DNA from: Archegozetes longisetosus
Taxonomy: Eukaryota; Arthropoda; Arachnida; Sarcoptiformes; Trhypochthoniidae
Length of the DNA: 64,000 bases
Direction: 5' to 3'
NCBI GenBank assembly: GCA_018873245.2
Contig: JAEMBT020000008.1
Span: 10,457,172 to 10,521,171, forward strand
Shown here: positions 1-9,683 of the stretch, piece by piece
How the letters are laid out: every line of letters starts with the position of its first letter
Numbering within the stretch: the stretch's first letter is position 1
The notes under the pieces: generated by a model
Database searches by the model: none
What the model was told of the DNA's origin: nothing
What the model saw: only the letters and a program-made list of their open reading frames with translations
Translations under genes and position numbers: made by a program

Positions 1-628
1 TAGAATGTTGTTCATAGTCATAACAGTTAGTCGAATAAGGATATGGTAGTCGCGTTTCTCTCATCGAAGTAAAGGTCAAATAATTAATACCAGTAGTTTC
101 AAGTCTCAACTTATCTTTGGATAAATTGGGAGGACTTTTACTCGAATGTGTTAATAAGAAAATTTTCATTCCTTCCGGAATTTGAATAATTAGATTATAT
201 GTGTCAGCTACTGTATAGTTTCTATCCAATAATTGACTGAAATATGTGAAACATCTATGAGCAGATGGTGTAACACTTTCCACTATCATAGTCAAATTAC
301 TGCAATCAACATTTTTTGTTAAAGATTCTATTAATTCACACTTAATGTCTTTGCTCATTAACTCTCCTATTGTTTGATCCTTCAATCTCATGGCCTCATA
401 TTTCAATAATTCTTTCTCAAAATCTATGCAAAATGTTAGAGCAGGCATATGTTGAATAAAGCTGCTTGTCTTAATATCAATAACAGATTCAAAATTGAGA
501 TAATTAACTGTTAAATCTATTATTTGATAGATAAATAACGAAATGATGGTAAGTTTTTCGAATCGACGTAATAAGCGGCTGAGTGAAACTTTGAAAAAAG
601 TCTTCTTTATAAAGTATGTTAATTTCAT
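1..628 (-). CDS. DEG/ENaC (amiloride-sensitive/pickpocket-type) sodium channel subunit, N-terminal part
   Basis: Reading the minus strand from ATG at 628 gives an open frame of 209 codons without a stop to the window edge, so the gene is cut off on the left. A short basic cytoplasmic N-terminus (SRLLRRFEKL) is followed by TM1 (about residues 28-48, ISLFIYQIIDL), then the family's post-TM1 signature MPALTFC (consensus FPAVTIC). An extracellular loop starts, ending in the region RLPYPYSTNCYDY, which fits the conserved 'LP.PY.T.C' motif. In this family three subunits form a Na+ channel in the plasma membrane; arthropod members serve mechano-, chemo- or osmosensation. No intron is needed within this part. 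TM2 and the pore lie outside the window, so integrity cannot be judged. The ligand or sensory role is unknown. Confidence 0.88.
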   Translation of the reverse strand, partial: MKLTYFIKKTFFKVSLSRLLRRFEKLTIISLFIYQIIDLTVNYLNFESVIDIKTSSFIQHMPALTFCIDFEKELLKYEAMRLKDQTIGELMSKDIKCELIESLTKNVDCSNLTMIVESVTPSAHRCFTYFSQLLDRNYTVADTYNLIIQIPEGMKIFLLTHSSKSPPNLSKDKLRLETTGINYLTFTSMRETRLPYPYSTNCYDYEQHS

Positions 629-1202
629 TTTGATAATCACAGTTCAAATCCTTATTCTGAAGTTCTCTGGACTTATTCTAAGCACTTCATATATCAACTC
701 TCAATACTTTTTATCTATCCTCCGATTTTATAAATCGCCATTCAACACATGACTTCAGAAAGTTTAATCAAAGACATTCAAGAATAGAACTTATGTGCTA
801 AGTAATGAATAGTATTGATTTATAAAACCACAAAATACATCTCAATATTTCGAAGATGATCACACGAAACAGCCGTATAGAAAATGAACGATGAAGTAAT
901 GAGAATTTTGTTTACTAAAATTCAAATTTTTATACAAAAACCAATGAATGAATGGATGAATGAATGAACTCACAGCTTCAATTACATGTCACATATATGT
1001 ATAGAAGTAGTGACTTAGTTGATATTGCAGCAGTCAACTCAATTCCTTATTTTGATGAAATAGTAACGAGATAGTCGCCTAAAATTTTGCTTACAGCAAT
1101 ATGTTTGTGTAGTAAACCCTCTTCTAGTGAGTTCTCGATACAATGAAAGCAATATACTTATTCCAAAACATTTTCCAATTCGAAATAACCTCTTTATATA
1201 TT
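629..1202. other. Upstream region of the channel gene; short GAAT/GGAT-type microsatellite
   Basis: No gene is seen. Positions 943-968 hold a small imperfect GAAT/GGAT tetranucleotide repeat. The plus-strand frame at 543-752 is only the shadow of the DEG/ENaC gene. The promoter of the channel should lie here, but I see no clear TATA/Inr pair. Confidence 0.6.
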
Positions 1203-1418
1203 AATAGTAAAACCTGGCTATAGTGGACGAAAAATGTTGGTTGGCAATAGAGATGTGCATCGTTTGAATTCCTGCACTTTTACCCACCCACAACAGCCAA
1301 GCCTTACGTCCTCACTTGCAAAAAAATCATAGCGAATATTCGCAAACATCAACGGGTGCAGGTTTGTGATACTCAATTTCTACTTCCCAGCGAATCACTA
1401 TATCAAGGTATTACTGTA
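1203..1418. mobile_element. pogo/Tigger-type MITE (216 bp)
   Basis: The left end (aatagtaaaacctggctata) and the reverse complement of the right end (tacagtaataccttgatata) match at nearly all of about 23 positions. 'cagtaatacct...atag' is the usual start of pogo/Tigger elements, which duplicate TA on insertion; the right end carries TA and the left is mutated. The inside has no coding capacity. The same terminal motif returns at 42806-42910, and one end at 15961. Confidence 0.75.
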
Positions 1419-1757
1419 TTTTAAAATAATTAATTTTATAGAGAAGAATCTATTAATTTCAGGCAATAAATTTTTAATGTATTATCATTTCATGAGTATT
1501 TCGTATGACTCACTTCAAAATATTCTGTAATTATGAACTCTATGGTCTCATTAATATAAACTGGAAAGTTTCGAAATCTCATAAAATATTAACTGATTTT
1601 TTCGAATTTAATGTATTTCAAACCAGTAATACACTCTAGTTAATTTAAACGAATATATCGTACCTAATACTCAATAATATTGCAAAATTATTGATTTATT
1701 ATTTCTATGCTTGACTTTTCATTTTAAAAATCTATATTTCGCCATATTCAGTCAGTA

Positions 1758-2384
1758 CTAAGAACCGGTAAATCACCGACAGCACCGTTTTTTAAGTATA
1801 GATATCGAACTCTAAGTTAAATATGAGTTTGAATCATATAATGGATGTCTTGTATTTGAGAGTTTTTATCACCTTTTATCACCGAAAGTTTCATTCGTGC
1901 TCCGAATCACCGTTTTCACCTATTTTTGCACCTTTTTCAATAATTTTTTGGTAAATCATTAGTAGAAAACCCTCAAAACTTTCCATAATTAAATCATGTG
2001 TTATAACATATGATATGATTTTTAAGTTTTTGATGTCTCTAGTTTTAATTTTGTATTAGCAATAATACAGATCTAATATCTTTCATTTTAAATGAAAAGA
2101 GCTTCGATTTCAAACTTAAAACAGCGTTTACGCCACTAGTCACAGTAAATGTTGAAGGATTTTTCGCGAGATTCAAAAGAATACAAGGAATTCGTCCAAA
2201 CATTACCGTTAGTAACATGGAAATGTTGAATATTATTGAATATAATTATAATAATGAACATTTTGACTAGTTTTGCATTGTATTTATACTTAATTTTCAT
2301 TGATTATCAATAAACTTCGGAGTTTTTCTGCACCTTTTTCGCATCGTTTTTTCAGTTTTCAAGCACCGAATTTCCGGTTCTTAG
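1758..2384. mobile_element. Non-autonomous DNA transposon, 627 bp, with CTAAGAACCGG ends
   Basis: The ends ctaagaaccgg (1758-1768) and ccggttcttag (2374-2384) are perfect 11-bp inverted repeats, with weaker similarity further in (aaatcaccg against a reversed cggtgctt). Flanks repeat agtcagtact at 1750-1759 and 2383-2392, overlapping the TIR, so the target duplication is 6 to 10 bp depending on where the end is placed. Both internal sides are rich in CACC-T-tract motifs such as 'gcacctttttc'. There is no ORF. The superfamily is uncertain; hAT-like is one option. Confidence 0.75.
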
Positions 2385-2961
2385 TCAGTACTTTTTTCTA
2401 AAACTAAACATATTTTGATAAAAATAAAACACGACAAAACAACAGAAGCTTAAGAAAATTGAGTATTCCTTTTGAATTGTCAATTAAATGTACTACACCG
2501 ATAAAGCTTTATAATTTCATGACATTACAATGTTTCGAGTGTCGTTTGTTCATAAAATAATTATTTAAGGCATAACTTGTTTGATTGAGACAGGGTAAAA
2601 CTGCTTTATCAAAAAATATACAGTACTTCCTCTTCAGTATTTACTTCGGTATTATTTACTCTCATTATAGTTTAATGATACTTCCAGTCTATACAGAAAT
2701 CGCATTGAAATAAAGTTAAGAGTCTCTTTAGTATTTATCTCGATACAATCTATACTCATTATTATTTACTCAACTACTCAGTCACTCCTATATAAAAGTA
2801 GACCTCTTTATTATTTACATTATTTTTGAACAGAAAGAAACAGACAATTCTAAGAAATGTTTATCAAAACATTAGGATTTATAATCTTTGAAAGTTGCTA
2901 TTAGTCACAAAACAGATGACTTCATTCTAGCTCTAATCAGGGTGGTATCAATCGCTTAGAG

Positions 2962-3155
2962 CAGGGGTGTCCAGTACGTCGATCGCGATCGACCAGTGGA
3001 TCGCGAAACTTTGTGATCAATTGGTAGCTATACAACATTTATATTACTAAACAATACTATTAAATCATACCAATATAAAATTACAGTTAAAATACAATTA
3101 CAATATGAGTTTTAGATTAAAGTAGCTCTCATGGAAAGATGTCTAGACACCACTA
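2962..3155. mobile_element. hAT-type MITE (194 bp) with perfect 8-bp TSD
   Basis: The element starts caggggtgtccag and ends gtctagacaccacta, an imperfect inverted repeat typical of hAT/Charlie elements (CAGGGGTGTCCA). It is flanked by gcttagag at 2954-2961 and again at 3156-3163, a perfect 8-bp target-site duplication as expected for hAT. A palindromic block (gtcgatcgcgatcgac) follows the left end. It is non-coding, and the perfect TSD suggests a fairly recent insertion. Confidence 0.9.
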
Positions 3156-3163
3156 GCTTAGAG

Positions 3164-4437
3164 ACTTCTACATAAGACCTCTATTTTTTATAAGAGCGCA
3201 CAAACTATGTTATTTCATAGCTTAAAGTATGAAAAGGTTTAGTAAGTTTTTGTCATCGATCCATTTTGAGGTAATATCAATGATAAATAACTGCTATTAA
3301 TTTGACAATAAAATGCTAATTTCTCCAACTAAAATCACAAGAACTTAAAATTAAATATTAATTTTCAACTACTTATAGAGAAATGCGCACATTTAAAATA
3401 AAGTTTAGTGAAATTTAATTTGTGCTCTAATGGAACTTATGTTTTTAGACCACTTATAACTTGATTAAATTGCTAAATTGCACGGCACAATAATCACAAA
3501 ACTAAGAGGTCTGAGCAGACTTCTCGTTCAGAAGTATCGGGAAAAAATTCTACACATTCATAAACTATAACTTGAGCTGATTCTGAATTTATAATTTCTA
3601 TTCCCCGCAATCACCTAGAAATTTGGAAAGAAGTTTCCGAAAAACTATCAAGTACGATGATCTATGTTTTGTCTCTCTTGAATTCGTACAGGAACTAACA
3701 GAATAGCACGCAATTGAACCCCATAGCAAGTTTGATAAGATATGTTCGAAGTAGCCGTACTCGGCCAGAAATTTTGGCTATTAAACTTACATATTCGTAG
3801 ACTACAACTCACAACCCGAATATATTAGTTCTATTTCTCGCAAACGACTGGGACTTCAGTAAAAAACCCCAAAAATCAAATGAATCATTATATTTTTGGA
3901 ATTTTTTAACAAAGTTTCAATCATCTCTAAGAAACAAAGACTATGTATTTGGACTCGGCATGAGTTATAGTTTCAGAACATGTAAGATTCATAGTCGAAA
4001 TCTCTGGCAGAAAAAGTCTACATAGACCAATTATTTTGTAAATTTATACTCTAAATATTAATCATTTATTTATAAATAGTGACCAATAAAATTCAATTTC
4101 AACAATGCTCAAATTTTAAAGGAAATGGAGTTTAAAAATATAAATAAATACTGAAAATAGAGTCAAAGTATAAACTATTAATTCGGCTTATGTCGAAGAG
4201 GGAAACGAATTGCTTACCCTCGATAACGACTGAAGCCAGTGATTCGACTACATCTCAGAAAAGTGATCTTTAAATATTTTCCTTAATAAAATCCTAAAAC
4301 ATTACAAATTCATCAAAACTATTTAAAAGTGACATTCTTATTTTTCAACTACGCAATAGTTCTATCATTAAATGATGAAACTATTAATTGTTTACAATTA
4401 GTAGATATCTAAGATAATTCTCATCCAAGCTCAATAT
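3164..4437. other. Intergenic, no feature seen
   Basis: AT-rich sequence between two transposons. I see no convincing exon, TIR or repeat. Confidence 0.5.
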
Positions 4438-5844
4438 AATTGAATGCCCCGATAATAAAAAAGCCTATCTCTTAAAGCGTTGAAACGAGTAAAACGCACT
4501 TAAAGTTGCGTTTCAAAAATGTTTACAAAAATCAAACTCATTGAAACTTAAATATGAAATTTATTATTTGTAACGTGTAATTAAACATATTCTATGTCAG
4601 ATTCATCAGAATAATCTGATTCTTTAGAATTACAATTAAATTGAGATAAAAAGTCAATATAAAATTTTCTATTTTTTTACATCCAAATAGTCTAATATTT
4701 AATTAGAATAAGAGGAGTTCTCTTATTTGGCGAGCCATTAGATAAATGAATCAATTTATTATTGATTGAATTAAACATTTAAAATCCTAATAAAACACTT
4801 GATTAATGCTTTATTGATATAAATAAAAACTAATGCTTTGATGTTATGTAGTGATCATCAATATTGTACTGTTCATAATGAACATAACACAATTTGATTG
4901 CGCATTCTCTTAAAGTTAGATTTGATTAGCATTCAATTCTATTGTGATCAAGAGTTTTTTAAACATGATTATTTATAAATTTTTTCCATTGAAACATATC
5001 AATGCGTTAGTCGAAGAGTAGCCTCTCTTCAAAGCTTAGAAAACTTAAAGGACTTATAGAAAAGTTTAAGAAAAAGTTGAAACCGTTAGGTCTAAAATTT
5101 AGTCATTATAACCAAATTTTTCTAATGCTGCTTATCTTTAACCTTTTAACAATAATAACTCGTTTTCATAAAAACGAGTGAAAAACTTTTAGATATTCAA
5201 AAGCTATTAAAACACATACCAAAAACTAAATCTAAATTTTATGAAACTCTATATTCTTTAGATACAGCAACTGTTTCTAAAACGCAACAATTTTTACACC
5301 TAGTTTTTGAAAAATCTAATAAAAAGTCGGCCAAATCTAACCAAAAAAGAAAATCAAATCATAAAAGTAGTTCAAACAAATCGTCAAATTAATCATATTG
5401 AAAATTGTATAAAAATATTTTTATAAAGTAAATTATAAAATGTTTGTGTATTAAGAACTTTTCATTTTGTTTGCTATAAAAATAAATCTTATTCGAAATA
5501 TAATAAATTTTTTCCGTTAGAGTTTTAACAAGTCAATGAATCTGATTTCTTGATAAGTATGATTTACGAATGAGTAATTAGTTTAAAAGTATTTAACAAT
5601 AAGCATTACTAATCAATCAAAGACTATACAACTGATCATTTCATTATTAATCATAAGGAAAGTTTTGTATTAGTTAAGCCCTTTATGGATTTTAGTAGAG
5701 TAACAGAGGCTATTCTTCGACTAACGCATTGATATATTGAATTTTATTATATGAATAAAGTATGATGTGAGCTCAATGTTTAAAACAAAATACGAAAAAG
5801 AGGTTAACTCGAGATAGGCTTTTTTATTATCGGGGCGTTCAATT
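4438..5844. mobile_element. TIR element of 1.4 kb (outer of a nested pair)
   Basis: Inverted repeats of 34 bp with a single mismatch lie at 4438-4471 and 5811-5844; their core is gccccgataataaaaaag. Inside are two convergent open tails. On the minus strand, a frame ending at 4581 has the acidic C-terminus SDYSDESDIEYV. On the plus strand, 5159-5392 ends in a Lys/Ser/Asn-rich tail. These may be remnants of encoded proteins, but I recognise no transposase motif. A second TIR pair lies inside. Confidence 0.7.
4996..5735. mobile_element. Inner TIR element of 740 bp nested in the 1.4-kb element
   Basis: Inverted repeats of 31 bp with one mismatch lie at 4996-5026 and 5705-5735; their core is caatgcgttagtcgaag. 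The pair lies wholly inside the outer repeats but off-centre (about 525 bp from the left outer repeat and about 76 bp from the right). This fits an insertion into, or a composite end structure of, the outer element. It contains the open frame 5159-5392 (about 77 codons, no ATG at its start), whose tail is strongly basic. Confidence 0.65.
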
Positions 5845-6172
5845 GGTGGTCGAATAAATTATATTAAATACAATGACAATACCATTTCCAATAAAAATTC
5901 TGTACCAAATTCTATTCTAATTAATGAAGCCAATAGTCTAAAAATTTCAGGTACTCAAGAAATGAATGAAATGTCAGATCAAATATTGTGTTGATATAAG
6001 GTTGTTTCGTCTAATTCAAAGTTTATTTCGTACGTTCTCAAAAAGTTCCAGAAACTTTTGTTAATTCTACAATACATAGTTTTGCACTTTTTATGCAACA
6101 CAAATTTAAGATATCCTAAATTTTCTTAATCTTAATTAAGATAACAGGAAAATAGAACTTGTGATCTAAACT

Positions 6173-8084
6173 TCAGAAACTTTTATGAAATAGATTGCGA
6201 TTTGGATAATTAAAGTATGCAAGTTTTGCATTATAAGGAAAAGTTCTATTGAATGAATTAATATAATGAAAATTCCGAGAATTTGAAATTCTTCTCTCAT
6301 TTAATTTCTTGGTTTTATAGATAGGTTTCACTGTTAGACCAGATGTGTGGACCATGAATTCAACCACAATAACAATCATACAGACCAAAATCCCAAAAAT
6401 CAGCAAATAAAAGACATCATAAAGAAAGAAAAGTGATAAGTCTTCATATTTATAAATATCATATTTAACGACTTCATCAATTTCTCCTTTGTAACCATAA
6501 ACTCGAAGTATCTCTTGATTCCAATGATAATAAATACCGGACTCGCGGGACATCAAAATTCTTAATCCGGAAAAGGTGTCATCAAAAGCATTTTAAGCAA
6601 TAATTGAATGGTTTATATAAGAACGGGATAAGTGAGCGCTTTAAAATCTGTCACTTATGCTGTTCTTACTAAAAATAATTTCATTTACAGTTTTGGGAGA
6701 CAAACTTACATCTCATCTAAGCTTTGAAGAATTCTTTGATCAATCTCACTATTAACAGGCATGAAATACGGCAAATATCCGCCACCGTCTCTTGAAACAT
6801 GCAAACTTCTCCTAAAATTTTTATCTTCATTCTCAATCATTTTGGCCAAAGTTTCTAAATTGAAAATTAGTGTTAACTTGTTGATTACGAAAGCGTGTCG
6901 ACCATTTTGTAATTTTTTAATCAAATCGTTTTTAAATCCTTGAGTTTTCTACATTTCCATTTTGGTACTTTCCAAACGAGAATTGAAACTTTGAGCCATA
7001 TCTGAATCTGCTTTCATAGCTATCTCAGCCATAGGGTTGTCATCAAATACTGTAATATTTACATCTTTTCTCTGATATAGGTCATCCCATGAATCAATTA
7101 TGACTTCAGGTATAGCTTTGATCATGTGATCTAATAGATATGTACAAAAACCTATCGATAAACCCATAGTTGAGAAAAGCCAAACACCAATTATTAGTCT
7201 TTCCCAAGACTTTTTTACGTCAAAAACTTCGGGACTAGACTTCGAGATTATTAAAATTGAGTTTTGCCATAAGTTTGTGAAAAACGAAAACCAAGAGTTT
7301 TTCAGAATCGATATTGTAAGTGATATAAATATAATTGTTATCAATATTGAAAACCAAACTTCGATTTGAAAAATAGAGAAATAACCGAATAGAGGATTAA
7401 CTCCAGGTTGTATTTTACATGCGATGTTTCCCAGCTCCATGAATCCTAAATTGATTGTTGATTTTACATCTAAACCAATTTCTTTCAGTTTTTCTTTATA
7501 ATGAAGGAGTTGATTAGAAGTCGTAGGCATTAAAACTATTTGTACTGGATCGAAGATGAAAGTTTTCATGAAATGATCCAATGTCTCAGGTTCTGGTTTT
7601 AATTCTAACCTTATATTCAATCATAAAAATAGAGCTTTTTTCAAATATGTAAAAGCAAAATCTTAATATTTTTCTAGAATTTAACTAAAGTTAAGAAAAT
7701 AGTTTAAGGAGGTTTTAATAATGAAATTGAACTTCTAGCTTATGTCAACAAATTTTATTAAAAGTGTTAACGAATAACTAGTAAAATAATTATATAAATA
7801 TTTCTTCTATTTTCATCATCCTTGAAAAAATTTTTAAAAGAAAATTTTCAGCATTTGAATAATAATTAGCACAATACTTACAATGCTTTTTGCCTAATAG
7901 CCAGTTTTTTCAATATCATAATCATTGGACCACAAACTTCATAGTAAGATATAGTTTTATTTTCACTATAAATAACAAAAGGTGCTAAACCTATCGGTTG
8001 AAAAGTTATTGTTTCATTAATAGACGAATCATTCAGAAAGTTTTTTACATGTCCATCAAAAACTATGCATCGCTTCGAAGACAT
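6173..8084 (-). pseudogene. Ionotropic receptor (IR, iGluR family) with one in-frame TAG
   Basis: Three minus-strand exons join in frame: 8084-7882, 7609-6710 and 6560-6173 (introns 7881-7610 and 6709-6561; donors gtaagt, acceptors AG). The product would be 496 codons. In order it shows the S1 ligand lobe (IGLAPFVIYSENK, YYEVCGPM), TM1 (WFSILITIIFISLTISIL), a pore-loop region (LWQNSILIISK), TM2 (GVWLFSTMGLSIGF), S2 (LQNGRHAFVINK, YFMPVNSEID, SRESGIYYHW) and TM3 (LIFGILVCMIVIVVEFMV) with a short basic tail. It lacks most of a long amino-terminal domain. A TAG at 6951-6949 interrupts S2 between STKMEM and KTQGFK, and the frame stays open on both sides. The decayed paralogue at 30.6 kb has homologous sequence at this point, so the TAG sits in coding DNA. 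IRs are dendritic chemosensory cation channels; the ligand is unknown. It is either a young pseudogene, a null allele or a readthrough gene. Confidence 0.85.
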
Positions 8085-9683
8085 TTTTCATAAACTGAAA
8101 TAAAGATGATTTCTTAGGAATAGTTGAGATTATTTATAAACGTTGGAATCAATAAAAATCGATGAAAATAACTTTATGACTCTTATAATTAGAAATCGAA
8201 ATCAATTGTTATATTTAATTAGAAATTGATTGAGTTGCTTGTTCGATTCTAAACAAGCAAAACATTTTTAATGAGAAACTGTTACTCATTAAGCATATTT
8301 TGATCAATTTTGTACTCCAAAAGTAATTAATTCATATTCATTAATGAAGCAGTGCACTACGCATACTAGAGAAATTGTTCTCATTAGTGTTTCTTCGATT
8401 GAAATATTTATTTATATCGTACCTGATTTAAGAACCCCAATTCTTTTCCCCATTATAGCCTTATAATATTGGCTTTTGTGTATTAATAGGTAGTACTCCT
8501 TAATGGGCAAAAATCGGGAGTCACGCAGTCGTTAAATCATAGATACTGTAAATTTCAAGTTACTAAGTTACAATGAACACATTTTCAGAAATATTTTTTT
8601 CGTAAAATTATACATTACAATTGAAAGTGATGTCTTGTCTATATCTCATTTTATTCTTTCAATAAAATATTAGTTATTATTATAAGCATAGAGCCTACAA
8701 AAACAACACTTTTCAATATCGATTTCTCTATTGATCCTTGAATACTTTTATTCAGTGACTTGAAATAAATTACAGGTTTGAGACATATTAACATGAATTT
8801 TAAGATAATTCTTTATCTACTCTCTATTGATGCGCATAAGAGTGTTATACACTCTTATGTAGTTTCGATATTGACCAAGTCTAACTCAAGAGATCATTTT
8901 TGAAAGGCTTTTCAAGTTTTAAGATTTTCCTAAACATTTTTATGAAATCGTGCTTAACAATAAAAGATGAAAATTCTTGAAAATCCTTAGATTACTAATT
9001 GATCCGCGTACTTATCGTAAACTACATGAACAATTTTCATCTGTGTTGCGCATTAACCTCTTCAAAGTTTATTTTAGTTAATTTTCGTCCATTTCCAGAT
9101 CTTCAGTGGGGCTATAGAATGCTCAGCCCCATTACTGGCTATGATACTGTATATGATCAATGCAAGTTGACCAGATCTTCAAACACTAGTTCAGGGGTTT
9201 ATTATTCCACTACAATTTAAATTATCGATGAGTTAACAAAGTACATTTTTGAGATGTCCCAGATCACAAAAAGTAAAGACTGAGGACTCAATTTTCAAGT
9301 GGTTCCAGGACTTTTCATTCTCATTAAGTAGGCCTGGCTACCCTCCGATTATAAGCTCTGTCTCACAAATCTTTCGGAGCTTAATCTGGTCTTCAAATTT
9401 CTATAATAATATAATCTAGAGTTTGTCATAAGAAATATAATTTCAGGAGCTATTCCTACGCTCGAGCAAATAAATATCATACTAATAAAAATAATTTCTG
9501 ATAATAGCTAAGGAATGTCAATTTGAAATCATATGATATTTTATTAAATACCAAAGTCCAATCTTAAAGGAAGCATTACCATTATGAACTTTGTTCTTAT
9601 TCCGTAGCAAATTCATAAGATAATACTAGTTCCTAAGATACAAATACTGTAATAGTAATGATAGTACATACAGACAAACGCAA
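8085..9683. other. Intergenic between the divergent IR and RCC1-kinase genes; one hairpin
   Basis: At 8429-8521 an imperfect inverted repeat (ccccaattcttttccccatta against the reverse of taatgggcaaaaatcgggag) could be a short MITE or a hairpin. An open frame at 8999-9220 lacks an ATG and shows no family features; I do not call it a gene. Both flanking promoters should lie here, but no core elements are clear. Confidence 0.45.

Noticed and set aside
543-752. Plus-strand ORF, 69 codons
   Set aside because: It lies antisense to the DEG/ENaC gene, whose minus frame carries family motifs.
6761-6943. Plus-strand ORF opposite the IR gene
   Set aside because: It is a shadow of the IR S2 coding region.
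6941-6991. 51-nt intron that would remove the TAG of the IR
   Set aside because: The donor is poor (gtttca), there is no pyrimidine tract, and the removed part aligns with coding sequence in the decayed paralogue. Kept only as an alternative in the findings.
8999-9220. ORF of 73 codons ending DQCKLTRSSNTSS
   Set aside because: No ATG, no family features, and the length is expected by chance at this AT content.
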